A stretch of DNA of 31,273 bases from Purshia tridentata (lineage: Eukaryota; Streptophyta; Magnoliopsida; Rosales; Rosaceae): contig QANT01001434.1 of NCBI GenBank assembly GCA_003254885.1, positions 1 to 31,273 of the forward strand, in the 5' to 3' direction. Under the pieces are notes generated by a model that saw only the letters and a list, made by a program, of their open reading frames with translations, searched no databases and was not told where the DNA came from. Positions 1 through 9,479 of the stretch are shown here, one piece after another (position 1 is the stretch's first letter; each line of letters begins with the position of its first letter). A program made the position numbers and the translations under genes.

Positions 1-152
1 CCTCCCGAACAAAAAGTCAACTTTTGCCCCCTTTTTTAAAGTCAAACTTTAAAATCTGAGAAACGTCCAAAACGTTTTACTTTCTAAATAAAATCCCGAA
101 AATCTTTTAAAAAGCTTTTTCAAAACCACTTTGAAAAGTGCGGGGTGTTACA
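1..152 (-). mobile_element. Edge of a Ty3/gypsy-type LTR (partial)
   Basis: Read on the minus strand, the sequence from 152 begins TGTAACACCCCGCAC, a 5' terminus very common in plant gypsy (chromovirus) LTRs, and then runs into AT-rich LTR-like sequence to the window edge. Only one terminus is present, so neither the family nor the element type (solo LTR or full element) can be decided. The 76 bases between this end and the CACTA terminus at 229 hold nothing recognisable. Confidence 0.5.
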
Positions 153-228
153 TCATGGAAGGATTTTAAAACTATGAATCCATCATAATTCATTTAACTC
201 ATAGCCTCCATGTCTAAAGTACACATGA

Positions 229-242
229 CACTACTACAAAAA
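229..242 (+). repeat. CACTA left terminal inverted repeat
   Basis: CACTACTACAAAAA, a perfect 14-base inverted match to 5341-5354. This is the presumed transposase cleavage and recognition end. Confidence 0.85.
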
Positions 243-439
243 TGGTCATAGATATCACTTTATATATATCAGTTTTAAACGTAACTGATATGGTTAAGTT
301 TTAAATATCGGTTTCATTTTTAATTTTGAAAAACTAATATATATAATATTTTAGAGATCATTACGCTTTCCAATACGATATCTTAAGTTTTTCAATTTAT
401 CTAACTATTCATTAAAACTGATATCTAAAATAAAAAACA

Positions 440-930
440 GATGCAAACTTAATCCTTAGGCAAGAGGCGCTGCGTTTATTTTTTTTGCCAAACACGAGCC
501 TTTGCCTCAACACACAAACAGTTGGACTCGCAGACACTCACACTCTCCCAAATGCTCATCCGCGAGCTATCCTTCATTGATCTCCTTCGTCGATATCTCC
601 GGTGGTGACTAGTGAAGAGACTGGCACCGGGTTGCTCGCCTCATCCTTCCTCTTCTTCCTCTGGCCTCCGTTTCCTCAAACTCCTAGAAATTTTTCAATC
701 ACAGAGAATCGAACCCAAATAGGTCCGATAACCACCTTCGTCGAGTTCCCATTTTTCTACGCCGTCGTGACTCTTAGTTGGTACCCAGAGGCTCCTCCCA
801 GTTGAGACTCTCGATCTCTTTGGGTTGTCCATCCGATTGAAGTAGTCACGTTACCTAGCTCAACGAAGTCTAACCTCTCCCAATATCTTCAATTCTTCTT
901 GGGCTGATTAGATCCCGATTTGGTGAGCCA
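440..930 (+). other. GC-richer leader-like segment inside the CACTA element
   Basis: Base composition rises clearly above the AT-rich flanks between about 440 and 930. The segment is rich in CT tracts, and a GTGAGC-type potential splice donor follows at about 921. This resembles a plant 5' untranslated exon and its promoter-proximal region. Short open frames here (for example 602-805) show no recognisable protein domain. It could be the element's own promoter and leader exon or a third captured host fragment; the sequence alone does not decide. The stretch 1290-2104 downstream holds only intron-like AT-rich sequence. Confidence 0.3.
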
Positions 931-1145
931 ATGTATTTCTTTATATCCCAATTTTCTTGCTTAGGGTTTTATTTCTGATTTCTTTAAATTTCTAATTTCT
1001 TGTAATTTTAGTTTATATTTCATATTTAGGGTTCTAATATTTGCAAGTTGTTTGAACATAAGTGTTTTGTAATTTGGGTGCTTTTGGATTTTGAGTTTGT
1101 TTGAATTTGGGCCAATGTAGTGAGTTTGAACTCGGGTGTGTTTGA

Positions 1146-1289
1146 ATTTGGGTGCTTGAATTCTTTGTATTGACTTGAAATTTGAAAACTTTATGCACTA
1201 ATCATTCGTTAATTGGGATTTGGGTGCTTGAATTCTTTGTATTGACTTGAAATATGAAAACTTTATGCACTAATCATTCGTTAATTGGG
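1146..1289 (+). repeat. Two tandem copies of a 72-bp unit
   Basis: The unit starting ATTTGGGTGCTTGAATTC occurs at 1146-1217 and again at 1218-1289, differing at about one base (ttt/tat near the middle). The near identity suggests a recent slippage or unequal exchange event within the CACTA interior. Confidence 0.85.
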
Positions 1290-2104
1290 TCTGTGTTATG
1301 AACTTTTGAACTGAGGAGGGAGGATGAGGAGGGAGTTCAAAGTTTTTTGAGATTTGGATTACAGGGTCATTTAGAACTCTTGAACTATTGTTAACCTCAT
1401 CACTATTCTTTAATATGTCAGCCAGAGTTGCTATCTGTAAAAAGAAAAGTATAATTTAATTTGAAATTCTGAAGAAACTGAGTGCATTATGCTTCATTTC
1501 CTATCTGCGACTCTACTATGTTTTATAGTATTCCTAGAAATAGGTTAAGGTCATAGCAATCTCTCTTCTTGCCATCAATTTGAGCGTTATTCTTAATCTT
1601 GTTTACAAATTGTGACTAGTGCAAGTGAATTTCAAGGACCTGCCCTATTAGCCATTTTGGAATGGTCCAGCTTGAGTAGAGAGGAAATAAGTAGTCTCAA
1701 AATTCTACCTCCATGGAAACTAAGGGGCAATACTCTTAACTATGGTTTGGCTTTGCTTAGCTGTTATTTTATCTGTGATCTCCTCTCAGTTGTTTCTTGT
1801 GGCTGCTTTTACATGTTTGATCCTCGTGTTTTGGTGCTTGTTGCACCTTCAACTTGTGCTCCTGCAGCAAAAATGTTTTCTTTGATAGGTATTTATTCAT
1901 ACGCCATTCATCTTTCTATATTTCCTATTTTTTAAAGGTGTTTATGTTGTATGCTATCCTTGTATTAGGTTGCACCCATTTTTGTACTTTTCTGATATCC
2001 TTTATGACAGGCCTTGTAATGAGTCTCTGTCTCTCTTAATATCTGCTAAAATAGCACTTCCATTGCTTGTGTTTATGTATGATGAAAATATATGTTTAAA
2101 TGGT

Positions 2105-2484
2105 CCTATTTTCAGGCTGCTGAAGGAGCCCAGATTTATAGGGTTTCAAGAATTATTGGTATTGATTTTAATAGCAGCATATTTGAAGGAGGTGAGATAT
2201 ACAATTACTAAATGAAAATTAATTTAGTATTTCTTTGTTTTTTTCCTTATTATTATTATAGCATTTCAGGATTAGGCTTGACTTGGAAGCCTCACCTATT
2301 TTCAGGCTGCTGAAGGAGCCCAGATTTATGGGGTTTCAAGAATTATTGGTATTGATTTTAATAGCAGCAGATTTGAAGGAGGTGAGATATACAATTACTA
2401 AATGAAAATTAATTTAGTATTTCTTTGTTTTTTTCCTTATTATTATTATAGCATTTCAGGATTAGGCTTGACTTGGAAGCCTCA
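2105..2484 (+). repeat. 190-bp tandem duplication containing a captured ADH exon
   Basis: Unit 1 is 2105-2294 and unit 2 is 2295-2484. Each contains a 3' splice acceptor, one alcohol dehydrogenase exon (76 bases), a GTGAGA donor and intron sequence up to the tetramer CTCA. The copies differ at only a few bases, including two inside the exon (ATAGGG/ATGGGG and GCATAT/GCAGAT). The second copy reads closer to a normal ADH (Gly and Arg where the first has Arg and Ile), so the first copy appears to have changed more. Confidence 0.9.
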
Positions 2485-2877
2485 TTCACATTAATCTCTC
2501 AAAGAGAGAACAATGCATAGCAAATATCTGTTATCTACTCTTTCTTTTTCTTTTTCTGTTTTTATTTACATGTTGGCAATTGCAACACTCTCAATATCTT
2601 TCTAAATTTGAACTTTTTGATTAGTAGCAAAAAAGTTTGGTGTAACTGAATTTGTGAACCCAAAAAGAGCAGAAAAACTAGTTCAATAGGTTGGTTTGTT
2701 GCTGGACTTCTTTTTCTGTTCCATTCTCGGTACCTAAACATGTTACTAAAGAAAAGAGCATTCTTATGGATTTCTTATTAGGTGATTGCTAAGATGACCA
2801 ATGGAGGAGTGGACTGAAGCATTGAATGTACTGGAAATGCTGAGGCCATGATATCTGCATTTGAATGTGTCCATGAT
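2116..2877 (+). pseudogene. Captured alcohol dehydrogenase (class P ADH) exon fragment, decayed
   Basis: Three consecutive exons of a zinc-type alcohol dehydrogenase are readable. Exon A (2116-2191, repeated at 2306-2381) encodes AAEGAQIY...SRIIGIDFNSS..FEG, the coenzyme-binding Rossmann region. Exon B (2638-2689) encodes AKKFGVTEFVNPKRAEKLVQ-stop. Exon C (2782-2877) encodes VIAKMTNGGVD-stop-SIECTGN and then AMISAFECVHD. Exon joins are in phase (G|CA codon for Ala between A and B). ADH normally reduces acetaldehyde to ethanol with NADH in the cytosol; this piece lacks the catalytic zinc domain, the N-terminal half and the C-terminus. Two stops, TAG at 2687-2689 and TGA at 2815-2817, lie where Gln and Arg codons are expected; both fit C-to-T change. 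Parts of ADH1-like genes are recognised from motifs only, so the exact paralogue is unknown. It cannot encode an enzyme. Confidence 0.85.
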
Positions 2878-3039
2878 GTATGTTCCTAATCTTTTTTATC
2901 TCCATTATTAACTATCCCATATGCTGTACTATAAGTAATTAGTCCATTTTAGCTTTAAGTAAAAGAAAATGTTCCTTGGTGATTGGCTCATCAATTTATT
3001 TAATGCTAATGAACACAAACTATATATGTATTCAACCAG

Positions 3040-3831
3040 GCAGCCCAAGAACAAAATGGGCCCAAGGGGTTCTGCTTTAATCTGTGGATATACCGATTAC
3101 TACAAAAGACTAGAGTCATGCTTGGCAGACTTAAAGAAGAAGGAGGTATAAGTATAATATTTACTACTGCTTTCACTTGTTTACGTGGACTTTGTCAATT
3201 TGTACTGCTTGCTATTAAATAGCCATGGTCTTAAAGACGAATTGCCTTTTTCAATTGGGCGTGACGTACTGTCTGAATTTTGATTACAAAACTTAAGTTT
3301 TTTAATTAGTTGAAAGTTGAAACCTTATAATAACTGTGGTCTTTTGGAGTTTGAATCTGTTGTTCTGATTTATTTGACTAAGTTTTAGTGTTATATATAG
3401 GCTTTTACCTGAAAACTGATGCAATCTTGTTTAATATTTATCCACTAGGATTGCCTTCTTTGTCCTACGGGATTTGCAGCCAATATGGCCTTGATGGTAG
3501 CTTTGGGAAATAATGATTCTGTCTTGGGTGCTGGAAATGAAAAGATTGCCATTTTCTCTGACGCACTTAACCATGTGTCGATAATCGATGGTATTCGTCT
3601 TGCTGAACGACAAAAATCTATAGAGATATTCATCTATAGACATTGTGACATGACTCACATTGTTAATTTGTTATAAGTCTTAAACCTGTGTTTTAAAGCT
3701 TTATTGGATATATATATATATATATATATACACACTTTATTGTATGTGTCCATGGCTTAGCAATTAATGCATTTGTGCTTTGACAGGTCAAGTTGCGCAA
3801 TGAGGAAGAAAGTCGTTGTGACTGATATGTA
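3040..3831 (+). pseudogene. Captured KAPA synthase (8-amino-7-oxononanoate synthase, BIOF) exon fragment
   Basis: Three exons encode contiguous parts of the plant biotin-pathway enzyme that condenses pimeloyl-CoA with L-alanine. Exon a (3040-3145) ends in GPRGSALICGY...LESCLADLKKKE. Exon b (3449-3672) encodes DCLLCPTGFAANMA, then KIAIFSDALNHVSIIDGIR and YRHCDM. Exon c (3787 to about 3829) encodes SSCAMRKKVVVTD. The exons join in phase (E|D between a and b). The PLP-binding lysine and most of the C-terminal half are absent, so no activity is possible. In exon a the opening AAQE codons are in a different frame from MGPRG, implying a small indel. The donor after exon b reads ATAAGT (3673-3678) instead of GTAAGT. 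It follows the ADH fragment in the same orientation, only about 160 bases downstream, which is not a known gene order and points to two separate captures. Confidence 0.85.
3709..3731. repeat. TA dinucleotide microsatellite
   Basis: A run of TA dinucleotides in the intron between captured BIOF exons b and c. It is a simple repeat with no other visible role. Confidence 0.8.
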
Positions 3832-4829
3832 AGTGATTCTATATTCAAAAGCTTCTTAATTTCTATACCGTCAATTTTGAGTTGGACTCTATTTTATCTT
3901 TTTACAAAGCATTTCTATATATTTGATTTTATCTCATTAACTTTCTTATTACTTGCATTTTTCTTTCACTACAGCTTGAATATATATGGATTACTTGATG
4001 ATAAATATCATTCATGGTTTGATAATGTAAAATGCAAGTGTGATTTGGTGTTGGAAATAGGTGTCTTTCTCCTGGATTTATATATCTTAGATTTTGGGTA
4101 TGCCAATGTGTCTCACAAGTTGCACTAATTATTGGATGATATATAATTGAGATGGCTGCTGTTCTAATATTATTGGGATGATAATTGAGTTGCATGGTTG
4201 CTGTTTATAATTGTGCTCTATGAATAAATTTGAGTAGATAATTGAGATGACATGTTGGGATTTATTTATGGGTTTATAATTTGTTTTAAGGTGCTATGGA
4301 ATTTGGCCATCTCTTAGGAAATAATGCAATTTCATTTGTTTTCAGTAGAGCAATACAAGGATCAAGAAGCGATGCAGTTGCACTCAAGACCAAATTGATG
4401 AAGTAAGAGTTGAATAGAGTGACTTTGTTAACTTAATGTATGGTGATATATGGTGATTGATGGCTAAATGCTAACTTAGTGCATTTTTGTGGATATTAAT
4501 CTAGCTAGAACACTTAGATCCATTAATTAAGATGGCAACTCTCATGCCCATATTTTGTAAAAGGGAATGAGGAATTAGGAAATTGCATGCCTAATGCCTA
4601 AGTGCCTAATTGCAGGTTTTGTAAAGAGTATTCAATTGATTTGCCTTGCTTAGATATATTTGGTTATGGATAGAGGTCTCCCCCTAATTTTTGTAATATG
4701 TAAACAAACTTTTGGGTTCTTGGAAATATTGAAATATATGACAGTTGAAGACTTTTGATATGAAATGGATGTTTATTCAGTACAAGTGGCAAGTAAATAA
4801 ATATGCAATAGCTAGATATTTAATATTGC
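3832..4829. other. CACTA interior without recognisable genes
   Basis: AT-rich, intron-like sequence between the BIOF fragment and the subterminal repeats. A short acceptor-plus-frame at about 4346-4405 could be a last exon but has no recognisable motif. From about 4524 onward the sequence is shared with the second CACTA copy. Confidence 0.5.
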
Positions 4830-5340
4830 CCAATTATCTCAGTTTTCAAAAACATATCTGATATCAAAACAGGTGTTACATATCGCTAAATTTAAACAAA
4901 ATATATCGGTTTTAAAAACTAAAATTATATGAAGAATAGATATCAGTTTTGTTACCATAAATTGATGCCAATCATAGCTTTAAAAGCAGTTCTAAACAAA
5001 GGAAGAAAAAAAATGGAATTGTACAGAGTATTGATATCAGTTCGATTTCTCCAAACCGATGTCTATACTTAAATTTATACCAGTTACTGATATTCAAACA
5101 CATATAATTAAAATTTAGTATATCAATTGTGGGTAAAACACTGATATTTTACATAGAATATATATCGGTTTTTTATTTTTAATGATTATTTAATATCGAA
5201 TTTAGACTAAATACTGATGTCAAAGATACATGAGATATCAGTTTAAAACCGATATCTAAACTATGAGCTTTTATATCATGCAATCCTATCTCGAAATTTT
5301 TGCCCATTAGATATCGGTAAATTACTGATATATATGAGCT
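4830..5340 (+). repeat. CACTA 3' subterminal repeat array
   Basis: About a dozen degenerate copies, in both orientations, of a 10-15 base motif resembling ATATCGGTTTTAAA / TTTAAAACCGATAT. In CACTA elements such arrays are binding sites for the TNPA-like accessory protein that brings the ends together; here that role is inferred by analogy. The same array, with substitutions, recurs at 13920-14440. Confidence 0.75.
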
Positions 5341-5354
5341 TTTTTGTAGTAGTG
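5341..5354 (-). repeat. CACTA right terminal inverted repeat
   Basis: TTTTTGTAGTAGTG, the perfect inverse of 229-242. It abuts directly the truncated Ulp1-type exon of the neighbouring Mutator-like element. Confidence 0.85.
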
Positions 5355-8331
5355 AACATACACGTACCGAAAAACAACAGTCAACGGTCGTCCACCTTGT
5401 TCCAAAGGTCTCAGGGTGCTCTGCCTGCCCTTCCGAAGCAGCCAGAGAGCTGTGTCAATATGCTGTGTTGCCATGGAACAAAAGGGGTTAGAACAGTAGC
5501 ATAATCAGCGACAGGGTGTTAGTTTGGTTTTGGTGCGCATACAACATTAATGTCAACTTACATCAGTGCCAAGCCAGCATGCAGGTGTTAGGAGCTGATG
5601 CATGCATGAACCTACGGTCAGCTTGGAGACAATTCCCAACGAACAACGTCTCGCTGCAACAAACAACAACCAGGCACTGTATAAACATACATATACAACA
5701 TTACTTGACATGAGGAAAGGATTTGACAACACACATACCTGGGGTTTTCATCCCCATGTTGAAGGTAGCTGAGAAGGTTGTTCATGATCGCGCCCGGGTA
5801 ATGACCAAAAGGATCAAAGTTGACTGCCTCCTGTTGTTTCTTCTGCTTCTTTGCTAGTGGATCGATTAAAATGGGTTTCAATCTGCCACCTCGCCTCTTA
5901 TACCTCCGGCCTCGACCCTCACCAACAGCCATGCTCTCACCACCCTTTCTAGCAACGAATTCTGAGGGCGGAATGATGTCCACACTATCAACGGCACCTA
6001 CACCGCCCTCTTTGTTGCCCTGGTCAGTGGAAGCTGGAGGATCATCCTTCCACTTCGCCACCAACTTGCACATGTGCTGATAAAGGTCCACATAATTGTT
6101 GGGCCTATATGTCGATGGAGAGGCAGCCACTGCATGAGTTTGTGTTTGTGTGTGCAGCGGCTGGTTTGCCAAGGCGACTTGGTCACTGTCCACAATGGCC
6201 ATACTTGCTTGAACATCAGGGATTGGCACAAATGACGTCGCTACGTTCGAACACTCCACTATGGGATCACTGCTCTGTTCAGCAGCCACACATTGATCGT
6301 CCCCCTCTGACTTCTTATCACCAGTGGAGGGCCTACCAACGCTGTCCCCAACTGCTACCAAGTTGGGGGATGCAAGGTTTTCAAACCCCGGGGGGGGGGG
6401 GGGGGGGGNGAAGATCTTCATTCCTCTCAGGCAAGGGCTGGAATGAGGAACCGCCAATGGGACTGCACCCCTCAACATCCCGCTGCGTGGTTGATGGCGC
6501 CAACATGCGCTTGACCTCCACCACTAACTCGGTGACCTTCTCCATTTCGGCCTTAACAATGGCCCTTGTCTCTTTCACCAGGTCAGTCCTGAGTTGGGCA
6601 AGGTCTCTTTCAAACCTCTGCGCCATAGCATGCATCATCTCTGCCTGAGAAAGACATTTACCCTTAGGGTCAGCTCAAAGAATAAACAATAAAGTTGAAA
6701 CACAAATTACATATGGTGTATAGACAGTGGGCAGGTTGTGGACAACCCAAGGACAGTATAGTCCTTCAATAAGAGTAAGGTGTCCATCAATTGTCGGCTT
6801 TCTGTACACCATTTGTATAGGCCTTGTAACCAAGAAGTGTTACAACATTGTTAACGCTCACGTTGAACATAGAGTGCCATTACCAAAATTCCCGTGATGA
6901 GACAGGTAGTCTAAAAAGCAGGTGTATTATGGAAAAGGTGGTTTACCATTGAGGGGTCTCGCGGCTGGTGAAGGGGGGTGGGTTGAGCAGCATGGAGGGA
7001 GGATGACGTGCCGCCTACTTCCGAGTTGTTTTTGGCACGACGTCCTTGCTCTTCATTCTCACCCTCATACCATCTCTCATCCCAGTACGCCGCAGCCTTC
7101 TCAGTTTGCGAGGGCTCCATCACCCGCACGTCCAAATCTTCCTGCACATTTCAAGATAGTAATTTAAATAAAAGATATGCCTAGTCTCGAAATTCTACGC
7201 TTTGAAATTGATTTCTGTGTCTTCTGTATTAATTCAATAAACTAAATGAATTAATTTGAACAAGTTTTTCAACGCTTCATTGACCACAGGACCGTAAACC
7301 CTAAATTTAATTCAAATATTGAATGAATGAGAGAAGTGTGCGATAGCTAACCTCATCAAATACCAGCAACCTCTTCTTCAAGTTCTTCATGGTCAAGCCT
7401 CCAGAGTTCCGCCACCGCAATATGCGGGGGCCCGCATCCGGTTCAACCCTTACCACAGCAGCCGTGGACAAGAAGCTGGGAAAAGTTTCATACACCCAAA
7501 CCTAGGAGTTAAAACAACAATGGGTGAAAGCATTTTCAGAATTGTTAGAATCCTACATGGTCACACAACGCAGCAAAAAAAAACATTCAAAAACAGCTAC
7601 CTGGAGGGCAAACGGGAAGCCCGTGAGTTCATACTCTGATGACAATTTCCCTTCCTTCACAGCCTTCTCAAACCGTGTTTGGAGATTCAGATCACGAAAT
7701 GAGTCCATCGTCTCAGCATATGACACGGTGCCCCAAGGAAAATTATAAAACTCCTCCAGGTTCTCTGCGACCTTTAGGAACTGGAGGTCAATCTTGTTGC
7801 TCTTTTGTCTTCCCAAGAGGACAAAATATAAAAAATATAGGAGGCCCAGCCGAAATCTGTCCTCGCTGTCCTCACACGTATTAAACTTCAGCTCCAATTC
7901 ATTATGGCTGACACTCTTTTTTTGGGGAAAATACCTCAACTTCAGCTGGGAAGAGTTGTCCATCGCTTCCACTCCATCGTATGTATTTCTGGTTCCCCAC
8001 CAAAACGCAGCCCGGTTATAAGGGCAAACTCCCTCTTCCCGAACCTCATAAGTTGCTGATTCGACAGCATAAACACCATGCCACCACCCCTGTCATCTTC
8101 ACATTGTGCCCACCGAAGCAGCAGCCGGTGCAGAAGTGGTGCACTGAATCTTAGCCGGTGCTCGGCATCAAGGAAGTGCCCAAAAGGGCTGCCCCGGAAT
8201 CTGGCCATTTCATCGTCTGTGAACCTGGCCCTTAGGGTTCTCAAGCTCTCAGTGAGCTGCGACCGGCAATTAATCCGGGCTGAGTGTGGAGGGCACTTGC
8301 ACTTCAGCTCGTACTTCAAACCACCTGACAT
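5355..8331 (-). pseudogene. DUF1985 / Ulp1 peptidase-type transposon gene, 3'-truncated
   Basis: Minus-strand exons: from ATG at 8331 to about 8001 (MSGGLKYELK..., DUF1985 start with FGHFLDAEHRLRFSAPLLHRLLLR and FALITGLRF); about 7965-7601 (YFPQKK, EDRFRLGLLYFLYFVLLG, FYNFPWG); 7501-7352 (VWVYETFPSFLS, PRILRWRN); 7141-6947; 6644-5739 (an alpha-helical segment, then Pro/Ser-rich linker with basic KKQKKQQ near the end); and 5462-5355 (HIDTALWLLRKGRQ), which normally precedes the C48 cysteine-protease catalytic core. The core (His-Asp-Cys) is absent because the CACTA end lies at 5354. Joins between exons 2, 3, 4 and 5 keep phase. Problems: the first gap is only ~35 bases, too short for an intron; the frame changes across the poly-C tract at 6390-6409; and the last exon does not join in phase. 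The product would have been a SUMO/desumoylation-like protease of unknown transposon function. Probably non-functional. Confidence 0.72.
6390..6409. repeat. G homopolymer ending in an ambiguous base
   Basis: Nineteen G in a row followed by N (6409). On the minus strand this encodes a proline run within the Ulp1-type linker. The open frames on either side differ by one, so the tract length is probably miscalled in the assembly, although a real slippage variant cannot be excluded. Confidence 0.9.
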
Positions 8332-8344
8332 ATTCCTGAAAAGA

Positions 8345-8463
8345 TGTGGACAAACATTAAATTGCAGACATGGTGCAGACAATGGGTGGACAATGGGTAG
8401 ACAATGTGTTGGCAGGGAATGGACAATGTGTACACAGAGAAGGGACAATATGTGGACACAGAA
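8345..8463 (+). repeat. Degenerate GGACAATGTGT minisatellite
   Basis: Roughly eight imperfect copies of a 10-14 base unit built on (G)GACAATGTGT / GGACAATGGGT just upstream of the DUF1985 start codon (minus strand). On the minus strand they generate an open frame of His/Pro/Leu/Cys-rich repeats; this is why I place the start at 8331 instead of 8469. A weaker echo of the unit lies at about 6722-6760. Confidence 0.7.
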
Positions 8464-8740
8464 TTCCATAGCTTGCTAGCACATTAATAGTCAGCATAAG
8501 TGCATCTCATGCCCTCAAATGTGATCATGTCGATGACTGTGAGACAACTAGGACAGTTCCGAAAGCCAACAACAGAACTACATAAACTACAGCTTCAAGA
8601 GAGATGACAGAATTGGATTATTTGGAAATTTCCTCACAACACAATTGTTTTAGCTTTCTTCATCTTTCAAATCCTGTACTATAAACTAAAAGATAAACTG
8701 GATTCTACATTAACCGTAATTGCACATTTGTACGATTTTC

Positions 8741-8924
8741 ATTCTCATATGCTATTTTTTTTTTTTTGGTAAACAGGAAGGCCAAAGGCCCAAACACAGT
8801 AGCCTACCCACCCACAAACCGAGAGTGAGAGAGGCCACTACAATCCTCAAATGAAACTTGAATACAACCTAAGGGGGGCTGGGCGAAAAACCACAAACCC
8901 AGATCAATTCTCATATGCTATTTT
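8741..8924 (-). mobile_element. Short non-LTR retroposon (SINE or truncated LINE) with 18-bp target duplication
   Basis: ATTCTCATATGCTATTTT occurs at 8741-8758 and again, perfectly, at 8907-8924. Between them, 8759-8906 (148 bases) reads on the minus strand as a short insert ending in GTTTACC and an A tract. The long direct repeat plus terminal poly(A) is the signature of target-primed reverse transcription. No tRNA-like A and B boxes are clear enough to call a SINE, and no reverse transcriptase frame is present, so a 5'-truncated LINE is equally possible. It sits in the 5' flank of the DUF1985 gene. Confidence 0.85.
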
Positions 8925-9322
8925 GACAAATCATCCCCAAATATAAAAACCCAACAATGATCACCACCAAAAGACAAGACCCTTTACCCTTCTACATATT
9001 GCATTAATCCCTGTTTTTCTTGCTTTCGGTGCTCCCAGCTCACCATGAGAGTCCTAGTGAACTCTTCACAAAAAATCCACTCTCCCAACCCAAAACTCGA
9101 ACTCAAATGCAACAACAACATATATGAAGTTCAAAAAACTGACCTTCCCGCCAAAAATTAGTAGAACCATTTTTGGGTATGGCGGCCTTCAGCTGGTGAT
9201 GGACCTCTGGCGCACGGGATGCAGGGAACGTCACGAACGCTCGACTCTGATGTCAACGTCGGTCTTCCTCGTCGCTGCTGTCTCGCCCCTCTGGTTCGTA
9301 CAGTGTTCGTAAGCTCACACAA

Positions 9323-9394
9323 GCTACGGTTTGGTTTGGAAGTTAACTGGAATAGTGGGCTACGGTTTGGTTTGGAAGTTAACTAGAATAGTGG
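9323..9394 (+). repeat. Two tandem copies of a 36-bp unit
   Basis: Unit beginning GCTACGGTTTGGTTTGG at 9323-9358 and 9359-9394 with one substitution (ACTGG/ACTAG). It lies at the inner edge of the Mutator-like terminal region. Confidence 0.85.
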
Positions 9395-9479
9395 GAGGTT
9401 ACTGAAGTTAGAGGAGGTAATGGGTTGAGAGTGGAAGTTAACAGAGGTGGAGATGGACTTTAGTGGGTGGGGTGGGGGT

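Larger units (their letters stand above)
229..5354 (+). mobile_element. Non-autonomous CACTA (En/Spm-type) transposon carrying captured host gene fragments
   Basis: The left end reads CACTACTACAAAAA (229-242) and the right end is its exact reverse complement (5341-5354), the classic CACTA terminal inverted repeat. Both ends are followed inward by subterminal repeats of the type ATATCGGTTTTAAAC / GATATCAGTTT, dense at 4830-5340 and sparser at 245-320, which in this superfamily bind the element-encoded TNPA-like protein. No TNP2-type transposase reading frame is present, so the element would depend on a helper in trans. The interior holds spliced fragments of an alcohol dehydrogenase gene and a KAPA synthase gene. 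The three bases outside the ends differ (TGA on the left, AAC on the right), so the expected 3-bp target duplication is absent; a rearrangement or a hybrid between two copies is likely. The last ~750 bases are shared with a second copy ending at 14447. Confidence 0.82.

Noticed and set aside
8078..8479. Plus-strand 133-codon frame
   Set aside because: It is opposite the DUF1985 coding exon, which has a far better protein match.
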